Of a DNA stretch of 64,000 nucleotides, positions 32,955-41,429 are shown in pieces. The notes beneath the pieces were generated by a model. The model was not told the origin of the DNA. It ran no database searches and saw nothing but the letters and a program-made list of their open reading frames with translations. Numbering within the stretch: position 1 is the first letter of the stretch; each line of letters opens with the position of its first letter. The position numbers and the translations under genes are program-made. Source of the stretch: Candidatus Saccharimonadota bacterium (lineage in GTDB: Bacteria > Patescibacteriota > Saccharimonadia > Saccharimonadales > Saccharimonadaceae); the NCBI GenBank assembly GCA_030529385.1, contig JAUMWY010000001.1, positions 88,479 through 152,478 of the forward strand, read 5' to 3'.

Positions 32955-33341
32955 CTATTTCCGCGGGCGCGTAATATGTACTTCACCGCCGTACTCAGGC
33001 AGCACAATCGTATCGCTTTCACCTCGCTCAAGTCGCGCCAGCGCTTCAGCCTGCCAATCATCGCCCGTCGCACCAACAATTGGCACACCAAGTCCGTCAG
33101 CCAGCGTATTGGCCACGGATAATCCAATCCTGAGACCGGTAAAACTGCCCGGCCCCTTCATGCCGCCAATTCCCGTAACATCTGTTATCTCTGCGCCCTG
33201 CTCCGCCAGCTTGTCACGCAAAAACGCCAACAAATAGCGCGCCAATGTCCGATCTGCCTGCCACTCATGCGACACCCGCCGTCCGCCATCAACAATCGTC
33301 AGCCGGCACACTGGCGTCGCGGTATCAAGCAGAATAATCAC
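32955..33341 (-). CDS. tsaB: TsaB, t6A biosynthesis subunit (short form)
   Basis: 128 residues. TsaB is the ASKHA-fold partner that holds TsaD in the N6-threonylcarbamoyl-adenosine (t6A37) tRNA modification complex. The N-terminal LLDTATPVCRLTIVDGG and GGMKGPGSFTGLRIGLSVAN-type motifs are present. It is only about half the length of E. coli TsaB (about 230); the second subdomain is missing, yet the end is clean (HITRPRK). GTG 33341 overlaps the tsaE stop by 4 bases. A diverged second copy of its 3' end lies at 32042. Confidence 0.88.
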   Translation of the reverse strand: MIILLDTATPVCRLTIVDGGRRVSHEWQADRTLARYLLAFLRDKLAEQGAEITDVTGIGGMKGPGSFTGLRIGLSVANTLADGLGVPIVGATGDDWQAEALARLERGESDTIVLPEYGGEVHITRPRK

Positions 33342-33799
33342 GCCACCTTCTCCTGAACGGCCGCCAAGAACATCCGTGACTTTGGCCCACCAGCTGCCAT
33401 CATCACCTCTCGCTCATCTTCACTAGTAGTACGAATCGTTACCGTCAAGCGATCAGCGGGCAGCGCCTCATTGACCGTACCCGCCCACTCAATCACTGTC
33501 ACAGTATCGCCCCGCAACATCACCTCACTAATTTCATCAGCCATAATACCAGCCTCCTGTAGACGGTAAAAATCATAATGCGCCAGCGTTAGTCCGCGTG
33601 GCGACTGATACACTCGGGAAATAGTAAAAGTCGGACTTTGTACCGGCTCAGTAATCCCCAAGCCTGCCGCCAAACCCTTGGTAAGCGTCGTTTTGCCAGC
33701 CCCAACATCGCCGATCAGCTCTAACACTTCACCGCCCTGCATTGCTTGCCCCAACATTTGCCCCAGCCGCTTCATCTGTTCATCACTTGCTATAATCAC
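33338..33799 (-). CDS. tsaE: TsaE, t6A biosynthesis ATPase
   Basis: 153 residues; P-loop ATPase that drives cycling of the TsaBD complex. Walker A GDVGAGKTTLTKGLA (about 31-45), SPTFTISRVY, the LAHYDFYRL segment and VTVIEWAG (Walker B-like) match the family. The start is GTG 33799: TATACT ends exactly 6 nt before it, so it is probably leaderless, divergent from pilB. It overlaps tsaB, making a two-gene unit. Confidence 0.94.
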   Translation of the reverse strand: MIIASDEQMKRLGQMLGQAMQGGEVLELIGDVGAGKTTLTKGLAAGLGITEPVQSPTFTISRVYQSPRGLTLAHYDFYRLQEAGIMADEISEVMLRGDTVTVIEWAGTVNEALPADRLTVTIRTTSEDEREVMMAAGGPKSRMFLAAVQEKVA

Positions 33800-33868
33800 T
33801 TCTATAGTATAGCACGCAGTAGTGGGTAGTATTTTGTAAATAAGTGGCGTATACTAGCCATAAGTATT

Positions 33869-35650
33869 ATGCGAATGTCTGATACAACCATTGCAAAAAT
33901 TCTGCGCCGGGGTGAGGCCATATCTGAAGAACAATTGACCGAGCTAACCGCCGAAGCGGAGCGCACGCACCAATCGCTACAAGCGGTAGTTTTGGAGCGC
34001 AAAATCCTCAGTGAAAATGAGCTTGGGGCGATGATCGGCGACTATATTAATGTGCCATTTATCACCATTGAGCCTAAGGACATCGCTGATGAAGTGCTGA
34101 AGAAAATCCCGGAACATATTGCCCGACAGTACAGTGTAGTGCTGTTTGCGATTGATGAAGACGGCACCTTGAGCCTCGCCATGGAAGACCCGGACGACGT
34201 GCAGGCGCTGAACTTTATCCAGAAGGAAATTGGCTATAATATCAAGGTTTTTTTGGCGACAAAGAGCAATATCCTTGATTGTCTTGAGAATTATCGTGGC
34301 GATATTACCGATGAACTTGACGAAGTGGTGTCTATTCAAACAGATGCCAGCGCTGAATCACAGGCCACCAACGAAGAGGAGTTTGCCGAAAACTCACCAA
34401 TCGCGCAGACGGTTAACCTGCTGCTGGAATACGCCATTAAATCTGGCGCCTCCGACATTCACATTGAGCCGCGTGAAGAATACGTGCAGGTGCGCTACCG
34501 CATTGACGGTGTGCTGCGAGAGGTCAATAAAATGCCGCGCAATGTTCAAGGCGCCCTGACAAGTCGCATTAAAATCCTCTCAAACCTAAAGATTGACGAA
34601 CGGCGCGTGCCACAGGACGGCCGCTTTAAGATTAAAGTATCCGGCAAACAGTATGCCTTGCGCGTCTCCACTCTGCCAATCACTGACGGTGAAAAGATTG
34701 TGATGCGCGTGCTTGACGAGTCAAATCAGGCCATCGCGCTGGATAGTCTTGGCTATTGGGGGCTGTCACTGAGCACCCTGAAAGATGCGATGGCGCAACC
34801 AAACGGCATGATTTTGGTGACCGGGCCGACCGGATCCGGTAAGTCCACCTCATTGTTTAGTGTGCTGTCGGAGCTCAACACGCCAGACGTCAACATTTCA
34901 ACCATCGAGGATCCAGTTGAATACAAGATCCCCGGCGTCAATCAAACGCAGACCAATGCCAAAGCGGGTATGACTTTTGCTTCGGGGCTGCGTGCTTTGC
35001 TGCGTCAAGACCCGAACATTATCATGGTCGGTGAGATCCGCGACGGTGAAACCGCCAACCTTGGCGTCCAAGCGGCGCTGACGGGACACTTGGTGTTTTC
35101 AACCCTCCACACCAACAACGCCGCGACCACCTTGCCGCGTCTATTGGATATGGAGATTGAGCCATTCTTGATCGCCTCAACTGTCAAGGCGGTGATTGGT
35201 CAGCGCCTAGTGCGTCGCCTGTGCATGCACTGTCGCCAAGGCTATGCGCCAGACGCCGAAGAACTAACCTACCTCGCTCAGATGTTTAACCTCAAACCTG
35301 AAGCCATGAAGCGCATGCATGAGCTCGAGCAGCAAGCCGCCACTGCTAAAATCGGCGGCGAAACACCGCTCGGCACAACAGAAAATGGCATCGTTCAGCT
35401 GTGGCGACCATCACCTGAAGGCTGCGACGAATGTGGCCATAATGGCTTTAAGGGTCGCGTCGGTATTTATGAAGTGCTCGGTATTTCTATTCCAATCCAG
35501 AAAATGATTACCGCTAACGCCACCAGTAACGAAATTCAGGAACAGGCAATTTCCGAAGGCATGGTAACGATGCAGACTGATGGATTTATTAAGGCACTAC
35601 GCGGCGTGACAACCGCTGAAGAAGTACTACGAGCAACCAGGGAGCAATAA
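33869..35650 (+). CDS. pilB: Type IV pilus assembly ATPase PilB
   Basis: 593 residues; cytoplasmic hexameric motor that extends the pilus. It has an N-terminal GspE/MshEN domain (about 1-150), Walker A GPTGSGKST (about 320), the Asp box IEDPVEY, Walker B IMVGEIRDGET, the His box LVFSTLHTN and a four-Cys zinc site (RLCMHCRQG ... CDECGHNGFKG). First gene of a six-gene pilus operon, with pilC 2 nt downstream. ATG 33869 is 13 nt after a TATACT box in the divergent promoter shared with tsaE. No pilT retraction motor is in the window. Confidence 0.96.
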   Translation: MRMSDTTIAKILRRGEAISEEQLTELTAEAERTHQSLQAVVLERKILSENELGAMIGDYINVPFITIEPKDIADEVLKKIPEHIARQYSVVLFAIDEDGTLSLAMEDPDDVQALNFIQKEIGYNIKVFLATKSNILDCLENYRGDITDELDEVVSIQTDASAESQATNEEEFAENSPIAQTVNLLLEYAIKSGASDIHIEPREEYVQVRYRIDGVLREVNKMPRNVQGALTSRIKILSNLKIDERRVPQDGRFKIKVSGKQYALRVSTLPITDGEKIVMRVLDESNQAIALDSLGYWGLSLSTLKDAMAQPNGMILVTGPTGSGKSTSLFSVLSELNTPDVNISTIEDPVEYKIPGVNQTQTNAKAGMTFASGLRALLRQDPNIIMVGEIRDGETANLGVQAALTGHLVFSTLHTNNAATTLPRLLDMEIEPFLIASTVKAVIGQRLVRRLCMHCRQGYAPDAEELTYLAQMFNLKPEAMKRMHELEQQAATAKIGGETPLGTTENGIVQLWRPSPEGCDECGHNGFKGRVGIYEVLGISIPIQKMITANATSNEIQEQAISEGMVTMQTDGFIKALRGVTTAEEVLRATREQ

Positions 35651-35652
35651 TA

Positions 35653-36876
35653 ATGGCGAAATTTACCTTTACCGCACTAAAACCAACCGGCGAAACCTTG
35701 TCAGGCAACTTGGAGGCGACCAATCGCGCAGCCGCCATCAACCTGATCAAAGGACAAGACCTAAAACTTATTGACTTAAAAGAGGATACCGGCGGCAAAT
35801 CAAGCCTGTCATTCAGGCGCAAAAAATCAGTCAGCAGTGACGAGCTGGTCGCCTTCACTCGCCAGCTCAGCGCCATGGTGTCAGCCGGCGTGCCGATTCT
35901 GCGCTCGCTCACCTCGATGGCCGAACATGCCGAAAGCCCGCATTTTAAAGCAGTGCTCAACGGCGTTTCTAAAGAAATTGAGGGCGGTACCTCATTTGCC
36001 GACGCGCTGGCAAAATACCCCGAAGCATTTAGCGATGTTTATATCAATATGGTGCGCGCCGGTGAAGCTGGTGGTGTTTTGGATGATATTTTAAAGCGCC
36101 TTGCCCTGCAGCAGGAAAAAAATGCCTCAATTAAAAAGAAGGTAAAGGGCGCCATGACCTACCCGATGGTGCTGGTGTTTATTACTATCGGCGCTTTCTT
36201 TGGCCTGATGCTATTTGTTATTCCGGCCATCGGTAAAACTATCAAAGATCTTGGCGGCGAAGACGCGGAGCTGCCGGTCATCACCGAAATTATGCTCGGT
36301 ATCAGCCACTTCTTTGTCAATTTTTGGTTCATTGTCTTTCCGGTTATTGGCGCTGGCATATGGTCTTTACTGCGCTATATTAAATCACCGACTGGCAAGA
36401 AAAAGTTTCATCGCTTTATCCTCAAAGCACCAATCATCAGTAAAATCATTAAAAAGGTGGCCGTGGCGCGCTTTACCCGCACCTTCTCTGCCCTGATTGG
36501 CGCTGGCGTGTCGGTGTTGGAGGCGCTAGAGGTGACGGCGCGGGCTATTGGTAATACTGTCTATGAAGAGTCGCTGCTTGATGCTGCTAATCGCATTAAA
36601 AACGGTGAAGTATTGTCAAAGATTATCAATGAAAACCCCGATTTATACCCACCAATTGTTGGACAGATGCTGGCAGTCGGTGAAGAGACGGGTCAAACTG
36701 ATATGGTGCTGGTGAAGGTGGCGGATTTTTACGAAGAAGAAGTTGACACGGCAATTGCCGGCATTAGTTCGGTGATTGAACCGGTGATGATTGTGTTTAT
36801 GGGCGGCATGGTCGGTTTGATTGCCGCCAGTGTGATGATGCCAATTACTGGCCTCGCAAATCAAATTAAACATTAG
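35653..36876 (+). CDS. pilC: Type IV pilus inner-membrane platform protein PilC
   Basis: 407 residues of the GspF/PilC family. The N-terminal part (FTFTALKPTGETLSGNLEA) is followed by two GspF domains (about 70-190 and 270-395), each with the FTRQLSAMVSAGVPI / FTRTFSALIGAGVSV signature, and three membrane helices (about 170, 220 and 375). It is the platform on which PilB acts. 2 nt after pilB. Confidence 0.96.
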   Translation: MAKFTFTALKPTGETLSGNLEATNRAAAINLIKGQDLKLIDLKEDTGGKSSLSFRRKKSVSSDELVAFTRQLSAMVSAGVPILRSLTSMAEHAESPHFKAVLNGVSKEIEGGTSFADALAKYPEAFSDVYINMVRAGEAGGVLDDILKRLALQQEKNASIKKKVKGAMTYPMVLVFITIGAFFGLMLFVIPAIGKTIKDLGGEDAELPVITEIMLGISHFFVNFWFIVFPVIGAGIWSLLRYIKSPTGKKKFHRFILKAPIISKIIKKVAVARFTRTFSALIGAGVSVLEALEVTARAIGNTVYEESLLDAANRIKNGEVLSKIINENPDLYPPIVGQMLAVGEETGQTDMVLVKVADFYEEEVDTAIAGISSVIEPVMIVFMGGMVGLIAASVMMPITGLANQIKH

Positions 36877-36920
36877 CGGAATCTATGCTATACTAACAAC
36901 AAGAAAGTTGTGGGCACATT

Positions 36921-37973
36921 GTGGGAATGATTTTTTACAAACACAAACCAATTATCGGTATTGATATTAGCAAGACCAGTATTAAGGTGGTGTCGGCTGA
37001 TATGACAAAAATGTTGGTGCATGGCTATGGGTCAATTGAGCTTGATCCGGCCAAAACAACTGACGATGCAGATGATCGAGCCGATTACCTCAAAGAGCGC
37101 ATGAACGAACTGTTTCGTCACCATATTGTCGGCAAGCTTGACAGCAACCGGGCAGTTGTCGGCATTCCGACGGCGCGTACCTATGCGCGCACCTTTGTCT
37201 TGCCCGCAGATCAAGAGGCGAAAATCACCGAAGCGGTTAATCTTGAGGTGGAGCAGTATGTGCCGATGCCGCTTGAATCGCTCTATGTTGATCATCAAAT
37301 TCTGCGCCGCGACAAACAGGGGCTAACAGTACTTATGTGTGCCGTGCCGCGCAAAGCGGTTGATGAGGTATTAGCGGTTGCTGAAGCATGTGGTGTTGAG
37401 GTGGCGATGATTGAGCCATCCATTAACTCAGTGGCCCGCTTGCTTGACAATACTCGCGAAGGCGGCTTGCCAACAGTTATCGTTGATATTGGCCCTGCTA
37501 GCACCGACATCGCCATTGTTGACGGCGGCATTCGCGTGACTGGTGGTCTTAATATTGGCGGCAATACACTGACGCTTGATATTGCGAAAAAATTAGATAT
37601 TCCGCTTGAGAACGCCCATCAGTTCAAAGTACTGAATGGCCTCAGCGCTGGACCGCGACAGAAAAAACTGGTTGCTGCATTGAAGCCAAACCTGGCACGT
37701 ATTACCGGCGAGGTGCAAAAAGTCATGCGCTACTACACCGACCGCTTCCCTGACGAGCGAAAGATTGAGCAAATATTGATTGTTGGTAGCGGCAGTAATA
37801 TTCCGGGTATCGGTGAGTTTTTCACTAATGAGCTAGTTATGGCCGCCCGCGTTGCTAGCCCATGGCAATCACTCAATTTCGGTCCGCTGTCGCCGCCAGC
37901 CAAGCAGCTACGGCCACGATATATGACTGCGGCCGGCCTTGCACTTGTGAAAACAGAGGAGATTTGGCGATGA
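36921..37973 (+). CDS. pilM: Type IV pilus assembly protein PilM
   Basis: 350 residues, actin-like (ASKHA) fold: phosphate-1 IGIDISKTSIKVV, VEQYVPMPLESL, phosphate-2 VIVDIGPASTDIAIV and adenosine loop IVGSGSNIPG. It binds the cytoplasmic N-terminus of PilN and links the platform to the alignment subcomplex. The start is GTG 36921 (an ATG two codons later is possible). A TATACT about 25 bases upstream could be a secondary promoter. The TGA overlaps the pilN ATG. Confidence 0.94.
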   Translation: MGMIFYKHKPIIGIDISKTSIKVVSADMTKMLVHGYGSIELDPAKTTDDADDRADYLKERMNELFRHHIVGKLDSNRAVVGIPTARTYARTFVLPADQEAKITEAVNLEVEQYVPMPLESLYVDHQILRRDKQGLTVLMCAVPRKAVDEVLAVAEACGVEVAMIEPSINSVARLLDNTREGGLPTVIVDIGPASTDIAIVDGGIRVTGGLNIGGNTLTLDIAKKLDIPLENAHQFKVLNGLSAGPRQKKLVAALKPNLARITGEVQKVMRYYTDRFPDERKIEQILIVGSGSNIPGIGEFFTNELVMAARVASPWQSLNFGPLSPPAKQLRPRYMTAAGLALVKTEEIWR

Positions 37974-38542
37974 TTAATCTATTGCCACCCGACGCCAAGC
38001 GCCAAATTCGCGCTGGACAATCAAATGTATTGCTCCTGCGATACTGTATTGCCACGCTGATGCTAGCTGTAGTGCTGGCGATTGCTATTGTTGGCGTATA
38101 TTACGTTATCACGGTGTCGCAGCGCACCACTGAGCAGGAAATCCAAAAGAGTAATCAAAAAATTGCCTCATATCAGGAATCGCAGCGTGAATATGTCGAG
38201 TTTTCAAGCAACCTCGCAACCGCAAAAACGATTATTGACAAAGACGTTCGCTACTCAATCATTAGCCAAAAAATTGGCCAGGCATTGCCGGCAAATGTTG
38301 TGCTTGAATCACTGGCGCTTGACGCTACAAAGTTCGGTACGCCGCTAGTACTAAACGCTCGCGGTAAGTCATACGATGACGCGATTGCACTCAAAACAAA
38401 GTTTGAAAAGTCATCGCTATTTGACGATGTCCATCTTGTCTCCGTCGCTCGCGCCGCGTCTGAAAATACCACTGGTGACTATCCGATCAGTATCGCTATT
38501 AGTGTTGTTATCCGACAGGAGGTCGCCAAGCAATATGAGTAA
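37970..38542 (+). CDS. pilN: Type IV pilus assembly protein PilN
   Basis: 190 residues. The conserved head MINLLPPDAKRQIRAGQ (PilM-binding INLLP motif) is followed by one membrane helix (about 24-48) and a coiled-coil/ferredoxin-like periplasmic-side domain. I use ATG 37970, overlapping the pilM stop, instead of the longer frame from 37862. It forms a complex with PilO. Confidence 0.93.
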   Translation: MINLLPPDAKRQIRAGQSNVLLLRYCIATLMLAVVLAIAIVGVYYVITVSQRTTEQEIQKSNQKIASYQESQREYVEFSSNLATAKTIIDKDVRYSIISQKIGQALPANVVLESLALDATKFGTPLVLNARGKSYDDAIALKTKFEKSSLFDDVHLVSVARAASENTTGDYPISIAISVVIRQEVAKQYE

Positions 38543-39185
38543 AGCACGCAGTAAAAAATCCGCACCTTTCACCCTTAACGCCGTCACTATGCGCTATATT
38601 TTGTCAGCGCTACTCCTATTATTGCTCGCGGGCATGGCCGGTAGCTTCTACTTTGCCTACACCATGCTCCATGACAGGGCGACCGAAGCCGCTAATAAAC
38701 AAGCGGAACTAGGGTCAATTGATTTGCGAGTTCAGGCACTAGACACACTGAAGAAAGACCTTGCAAAATACAAACCAAGCGTTGAACGGGCCGCGAATAT
38801 CGCTGCCAGCGCCAAAAGCTACCAATACCAAAATCAAATTATTGACGATTTGAAGTTTTACGCCACAACCGCTAGCGTGTCCATTGATTCATTCTCATTC
38901 AAAGACGAGAGCGGATCAAAGCCGGCCGCAAAACCAGCTGGCAGCACACCGGCAACGAGCGCGCCCAGCCCTACGTCAGGATCAGGCGGCGCTGCAGCAC
39001 TCAAAAGTACCCAGGTGTCAATTCAGCTTGGGAAAAATGTCGGTTACACTAATTTGCTCCACTTCTTGCATTTGATTGAGAAGAATCTAACTCGTATGCA
39101 GATTGCCGACCTTTCGCTTTCTCGCGGTGAAGACAATGCCAACGTCTCAGTGCAAACCTTGACCTTGGAGGTATACATCAGATGA
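38535..39185 (+). CDS. pilO: Type IV pilus assembly protein PilO-like
   Basis: 216 residues. Basic N-terminus (MSKARSKKSAP), one membrane helix (about 21-43), a coiled coil, then a two-part globular region split by a Pro/Ser/Ala linker. The second part ends TLEVYIR. Topology, size and position match PilO, though sequence conservation is low in this family. It overlaps pilN by 8 bases and the next gene by 4, so the cluster is translationally coupled. Confidence 0.85.
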   Translation: MSKARSKKSAPFTLNAVTMRYILSALLLLLLAGMAGSFYFAYTMLHDRATEAANKQAELGSIDLRVQALDTLKKDLAKYKPSVERAANIAASAKSYQYQNQIIDDLKFYATTASVSIDSFSFKDESGSKPAAKPAGSTPATSAPSPTSGSGGAAALKSTQVSIQLGKNVGYTNLLHFLHLIEKNLTRMQIADLSLSRGEDNANVSVQTLTLEVYIR

Positions 39186-39469
39186 AAAGTTCACCATCAG
39201 TCTCACAGCTCGGCGGCATTATAGCAACCTTTTTGCGTACGTATCATATCATTCTATATTCGCTGACTATTGTTATCGGCGTATCGGCAGCCATCTTCTT
39301 CCTCAGCAACCTCGTGACCCTGTCAGGAACCGCCAGCAACGCCGAACAAAAAACCTACCCTATTGATAAAAACACCATTAAACAGATTGACAACTATCAG
39401 TCTCGCCATGAGGCATCTGGGCGCAGTTTTTCACCAAAGAACGGACGCATCAATCCGTTTGTTGAATAG
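39182..39469 (+). CDS. Small membrane protein of the pilus operon (PilP-like position)
   Basis: 95 residues with one membrane helix (about 22-48) and a short extracytoplasmic tail ending GRINPFVE. PilP lipoproteins occupy this operon position in diderm bacteria; here there is no lipobox and no C-terminal beta domain, which would suit an organism without an outer membrane. The NPF near the end may be a docking motif. ATGA overlap with pilO. Function inferred from context only. Confidence 0.75.
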   Translation: MKSSPSVSQLGGIIATFLRTYHIILYSLTIVIGVSAAIFFLSNLVTLSGTASNAEQKTYPIDKNTIKQIDNYQSRHEASGRSFSPKNGRINPFVE

Positions 39470-39493
39470 TATTGAACCAAGTATAATAAGGGT

Positions 39494-40078
39494 ATGTTAA
39501 TCACCGCTGATCGTTTTTTGCAAATGCCCGTTATGAGTCTGCAGACGGGCTCGGAATTGGCGCGTACCGTCGGTGAGGTAATTGATCCGCGCGACCTAAC
39601 AATCGTGGCCTATGAGTTGACCGGCCCGCTACTTGATCAGGATCCGACGCTACTGCTGGTGCGTGATATTCGTGAGATTGGCGCACTAGGAGCGATTATT
39701 AACTCTTCCGACGAACTCATTGCGCCCAGTGATGTTGTGCGCATCAAAGAAATCTATGATTTCCAGTTTCAGCTCCGCGGCAAACCCGTGGTTGATCAGC
39801 GGCGCAAGAAAATAGGCAAAGTTGTCGGCTACACCATTGAAGCGGGACACTTTACCATTCAGCAACTACAAGTTAAACGGCCGCTGTTTAAAAGTTTTAG
39901 CGATACTGAAATCCTAGTGCATCGTTCGCAAATAACCAAGGTGACGGATGATTTTGTGATGGTAAAATCAGCCACCGTAGCCCATCAAGTCAAACCGCAA
40001 CAGATCACCGGCCTGCCAGCCTACGATAATCCTTTCCGCAGCCAGCCAGAGAGCGAATCAGAGCCTGACGCGGCGTAA
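39494..40078 (+). CDS. PRC-barrel domain protein
   Basis: 194 residues with two PRC-barrel-like halves: TGSELARTVGEVIDPRDLTIVAYE near residues 18-40 and KPVVDQRRKKIGKVVGYTIE near 95-115. PRC barrels bind RNA or protein partners (RimM, photosynthetic reaction centre). The C-terminus is acidic and disordered. TATAAT ends 6 nt before ATG 39494, so it has its own leaderless promoter and is not strictly part of the pilus operon. It converges on recX with a single base between the stops. Confidence 0.8.
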   Translation: MLITADRFLQMPVMSLQTGSELARTVGEVIDPRDLTIVAYELTGPLLDQDPTLLLVRDIREIGALGAIINSSDELIAPSDVVRIKEIYDFQFQLRGKPVVDQRRKKIGKVVGYTIEAGHFTIQQLQVKRPLFKSFSDTEILVHRSQITKVTDDFVMVKSATVAHQVKPQQITGLPAYDNPFRSQPESESEPDAA

Positions 40079-40079
40079 T

Positions 40080-40730
40080 TTATGCATCACCATCAACTGC
40101 CGCCACGATATCATCATATGAAAATCCCTGACGCGCCAAATAAGCTAGCAGTTTTTGCCGATCAGGATATTTATGACGCTTTTTGGCAATGATTTTTTGC
40201 AGTTCTTCAGTGTCAGAGCGAATATGTTCGCTGGCTAATTGCTCAACTATATCGCGATCAATACCTTTCTGCGCCAATTCCAATTTCAGTCGCCGCAGAC
40301 TGGTGCCTTTTTTAACAAACCGATGCTCAAACCAAAAGCGCGCAAATTGCTCGTCATTGAGATATTTTTTATCAATGAGGCGCTGCAGTACTCGTTCGGC
40401 AATAGCTGAATTCACTCCTGGCCGCTCAATCAATTCACCAGTTTTTGGCGAACGGCGTCTTACGGGCCGCGTCTTACGCCATAGGTAATCGCGCATCTCC
40501 TTAATGGCGCGCGGCCGCAGCATGCAGTACTCTAAGGCTCGGGCATATAGCTTGCCAAATTGGCTCTCTTGCTCCAGCAGCACCAGATCGTCAGCGTTCA
40601 GCTCCTGCCCGACCTTAACTCTCAGGTCAGTCACCTGGCTAATATCCAAACTGAGCCGGTAGGCGCCGTCAATCGACACATTCACCCGGTCAGGGTTACG
40701 AAGCTGGGCTGAAAGTGCGGTAATCTGCAT
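40080..40730 (-). CDS. recX: Regulatory protein RecX
   Basis: 216 residues, longer than E. coli RecX (166), with an N-terminal beta-rich extension (about 1-55: ITALSAQLRNPDRVNVSIDGAYRL). The three-helix repeats follow: ALEYCMLRPRAIKEMRDYL, RVLQRLIDKKYLNDEQFARFW and KLELAQKGIDRDIVEQL. RecX modulates RecA filaments. A TATAAT lies 9 nt before the ATG. recA is 0.7 kb upstream on the same strand, separated by a lipoprotein remnant on the other strand. Confidence 0.92.
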   Translation of the reverse strand: MQITALSAQLRNPDRVNVSIDGAYRLSLDISQVTDLRVKVGQELNADDLVLLEQESQFGKLYARALEYCMLRPRAIKEMRDYLWRKTRPVRRRSPKTGELIERPGVNSAIAERVLQRLIDKKYLNDEQFARFWFEHRFVKKGTSLRRLKLELAQKGIDRDIVEQLASEHIRSDTEELQKIIAKKRHKYPDRQKLLAYLARQGFSYDDIVAAVDGDA

Positions 40731-40841
40731 AGTAGGTTTATTATATCACTCCCTATCACCGCACCGGTGTGCTGAATGGCTATCTATATAATTCGGGGTT
40801 TATTTTTAACAACAAAGGTTTGGGAGTTGACGGAAGCGGGA

Positions 40842-40870
40842 TTGACTTTTGTTTTGATTATTGATATATA
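40842..40870 (+). promoter_or_regulatory. Sigma70-type promoter (TTGACT-17-TATATA)
   Basis: -35 TTGACT at 40842-40847, a 17-bp T-rich spacer and -10 TATATA at 40865-40870. It drives the lipoprotein frame at 40923. Layout and spacer composition resemble the promoter at 8892. Confidence 0.65.
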
Positions 40871-40874
40871 TCAG

Positions 40875-40900
40875 CTTTTTGCACAATCCGGTGCAAAAAG
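40875..40900 (+). promoter_or_regulatory. Perfect 10-bp hairpin at the transcript 5' end
   Basis: CTTTTTGCAC (40875-40884) and GTGCAAAAAG (40891-40900) pair across a 6-base loop. The stem begins about 5 bases after the -10 box, so it would form the very 5' end of the mRNA or act as an operator, and it ends 11 bases before the GGAGGAG Shine-Dalgarno. Confidence 0.65.
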
Positions 40901-40922
40901 AGATCTTTTGGAGGAGAAATTC

Positions 40923-41231
40923 ATGAAGCGATCATTTTTTGCCATCCTCGCCCTGCTAATCGCAGGAGGACTGGCCCTATCGGGTTGTAAAGAGGGCGGA
41001 AATAGCGGTACTCCGCCAGCATCAAGCCAGGCCGAAGAGGATAACAACAGCAACCGTATCATCCTTATCTAGGGCTGGACAGATATCGATAAATGGCATT
41101 CTATTAAGAAGGTCTGCGATGGCACGACATTGATTTATTTGTCGACAGGAGCTTATGGCAGTTCAGGCATCACGGCGATCCCGGACAGCCCCGAGTGCGA
41201 GGCCGTTGCTAAGCCGTCACCAGCAGAATAA
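40923..41231 (+). pseudogene. Small lipoprotein gene with an in-frame TAG at codon 50
   Basis: ATG 40923 follows GGAGGAG. The first part encodes a clean lipoprotein signal (MKRSFFAILALLIAGGLALSGC, lipidated Cys22) and a Ser/Asn linker to NSNRIILI, then TAG at 41070-41072. The same frame stays open for 52 more codons to TAA 41229, reading GWTDIDKWHSIKKVCDGTTL and later IPDSPECEA, a compact domain with two Cys that looks like real protein. A single C-to-T or A-to-T change at codon 50 would explain it. Either a 49-residue lipopeptide is made, the gene is dead, or the stop is read through. A strong hairpin follows at 41251. Confidence 0.65.
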
Positions 41232-41250
41232 CCTCCTCTCGCCCGCCGCC

Positions 41251-41310
41251 GAAAGAGCCTGCCGGCCGCCCTAGCGCCTGGCGCACCGCTCATCGGAGGC
41301 GGGCTCTTTC
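41251..41310 (+). terminator. Long hairpin after the lipoprotein frame
   Basis: GAAAGAGCCTGCC (41251-41263) pairs with GGCGGGCTCTTTC (41298-41310), 13 pairs with one G-U, and a 34-base GC-rich loop. The T-run is short (TTTC). Its place 19 bases after the distal TAA, not after the internal TAG, suggests the longer frame was once the functional unit. Confidence 0.7.
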
Positions 41311-41429
41311 ATGCTCACGATTACCGTCGTCACCGCTTCAGCGCATCACACGCACCGCCAGCTGCGCTTCATCTACCCCCCCTCAAACGCCACTTCCATA
41401 AAGAGTGATAGCAGAAATTCAAGCACTAA

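Noticed and set aside
40923-41231. Alternative genetic code (TAG or TGA as sense)
   Set aside because: Housekeeping genes across the window end cleanly on TAA, TAG and TGA, and only one or two small loci would need recoding.
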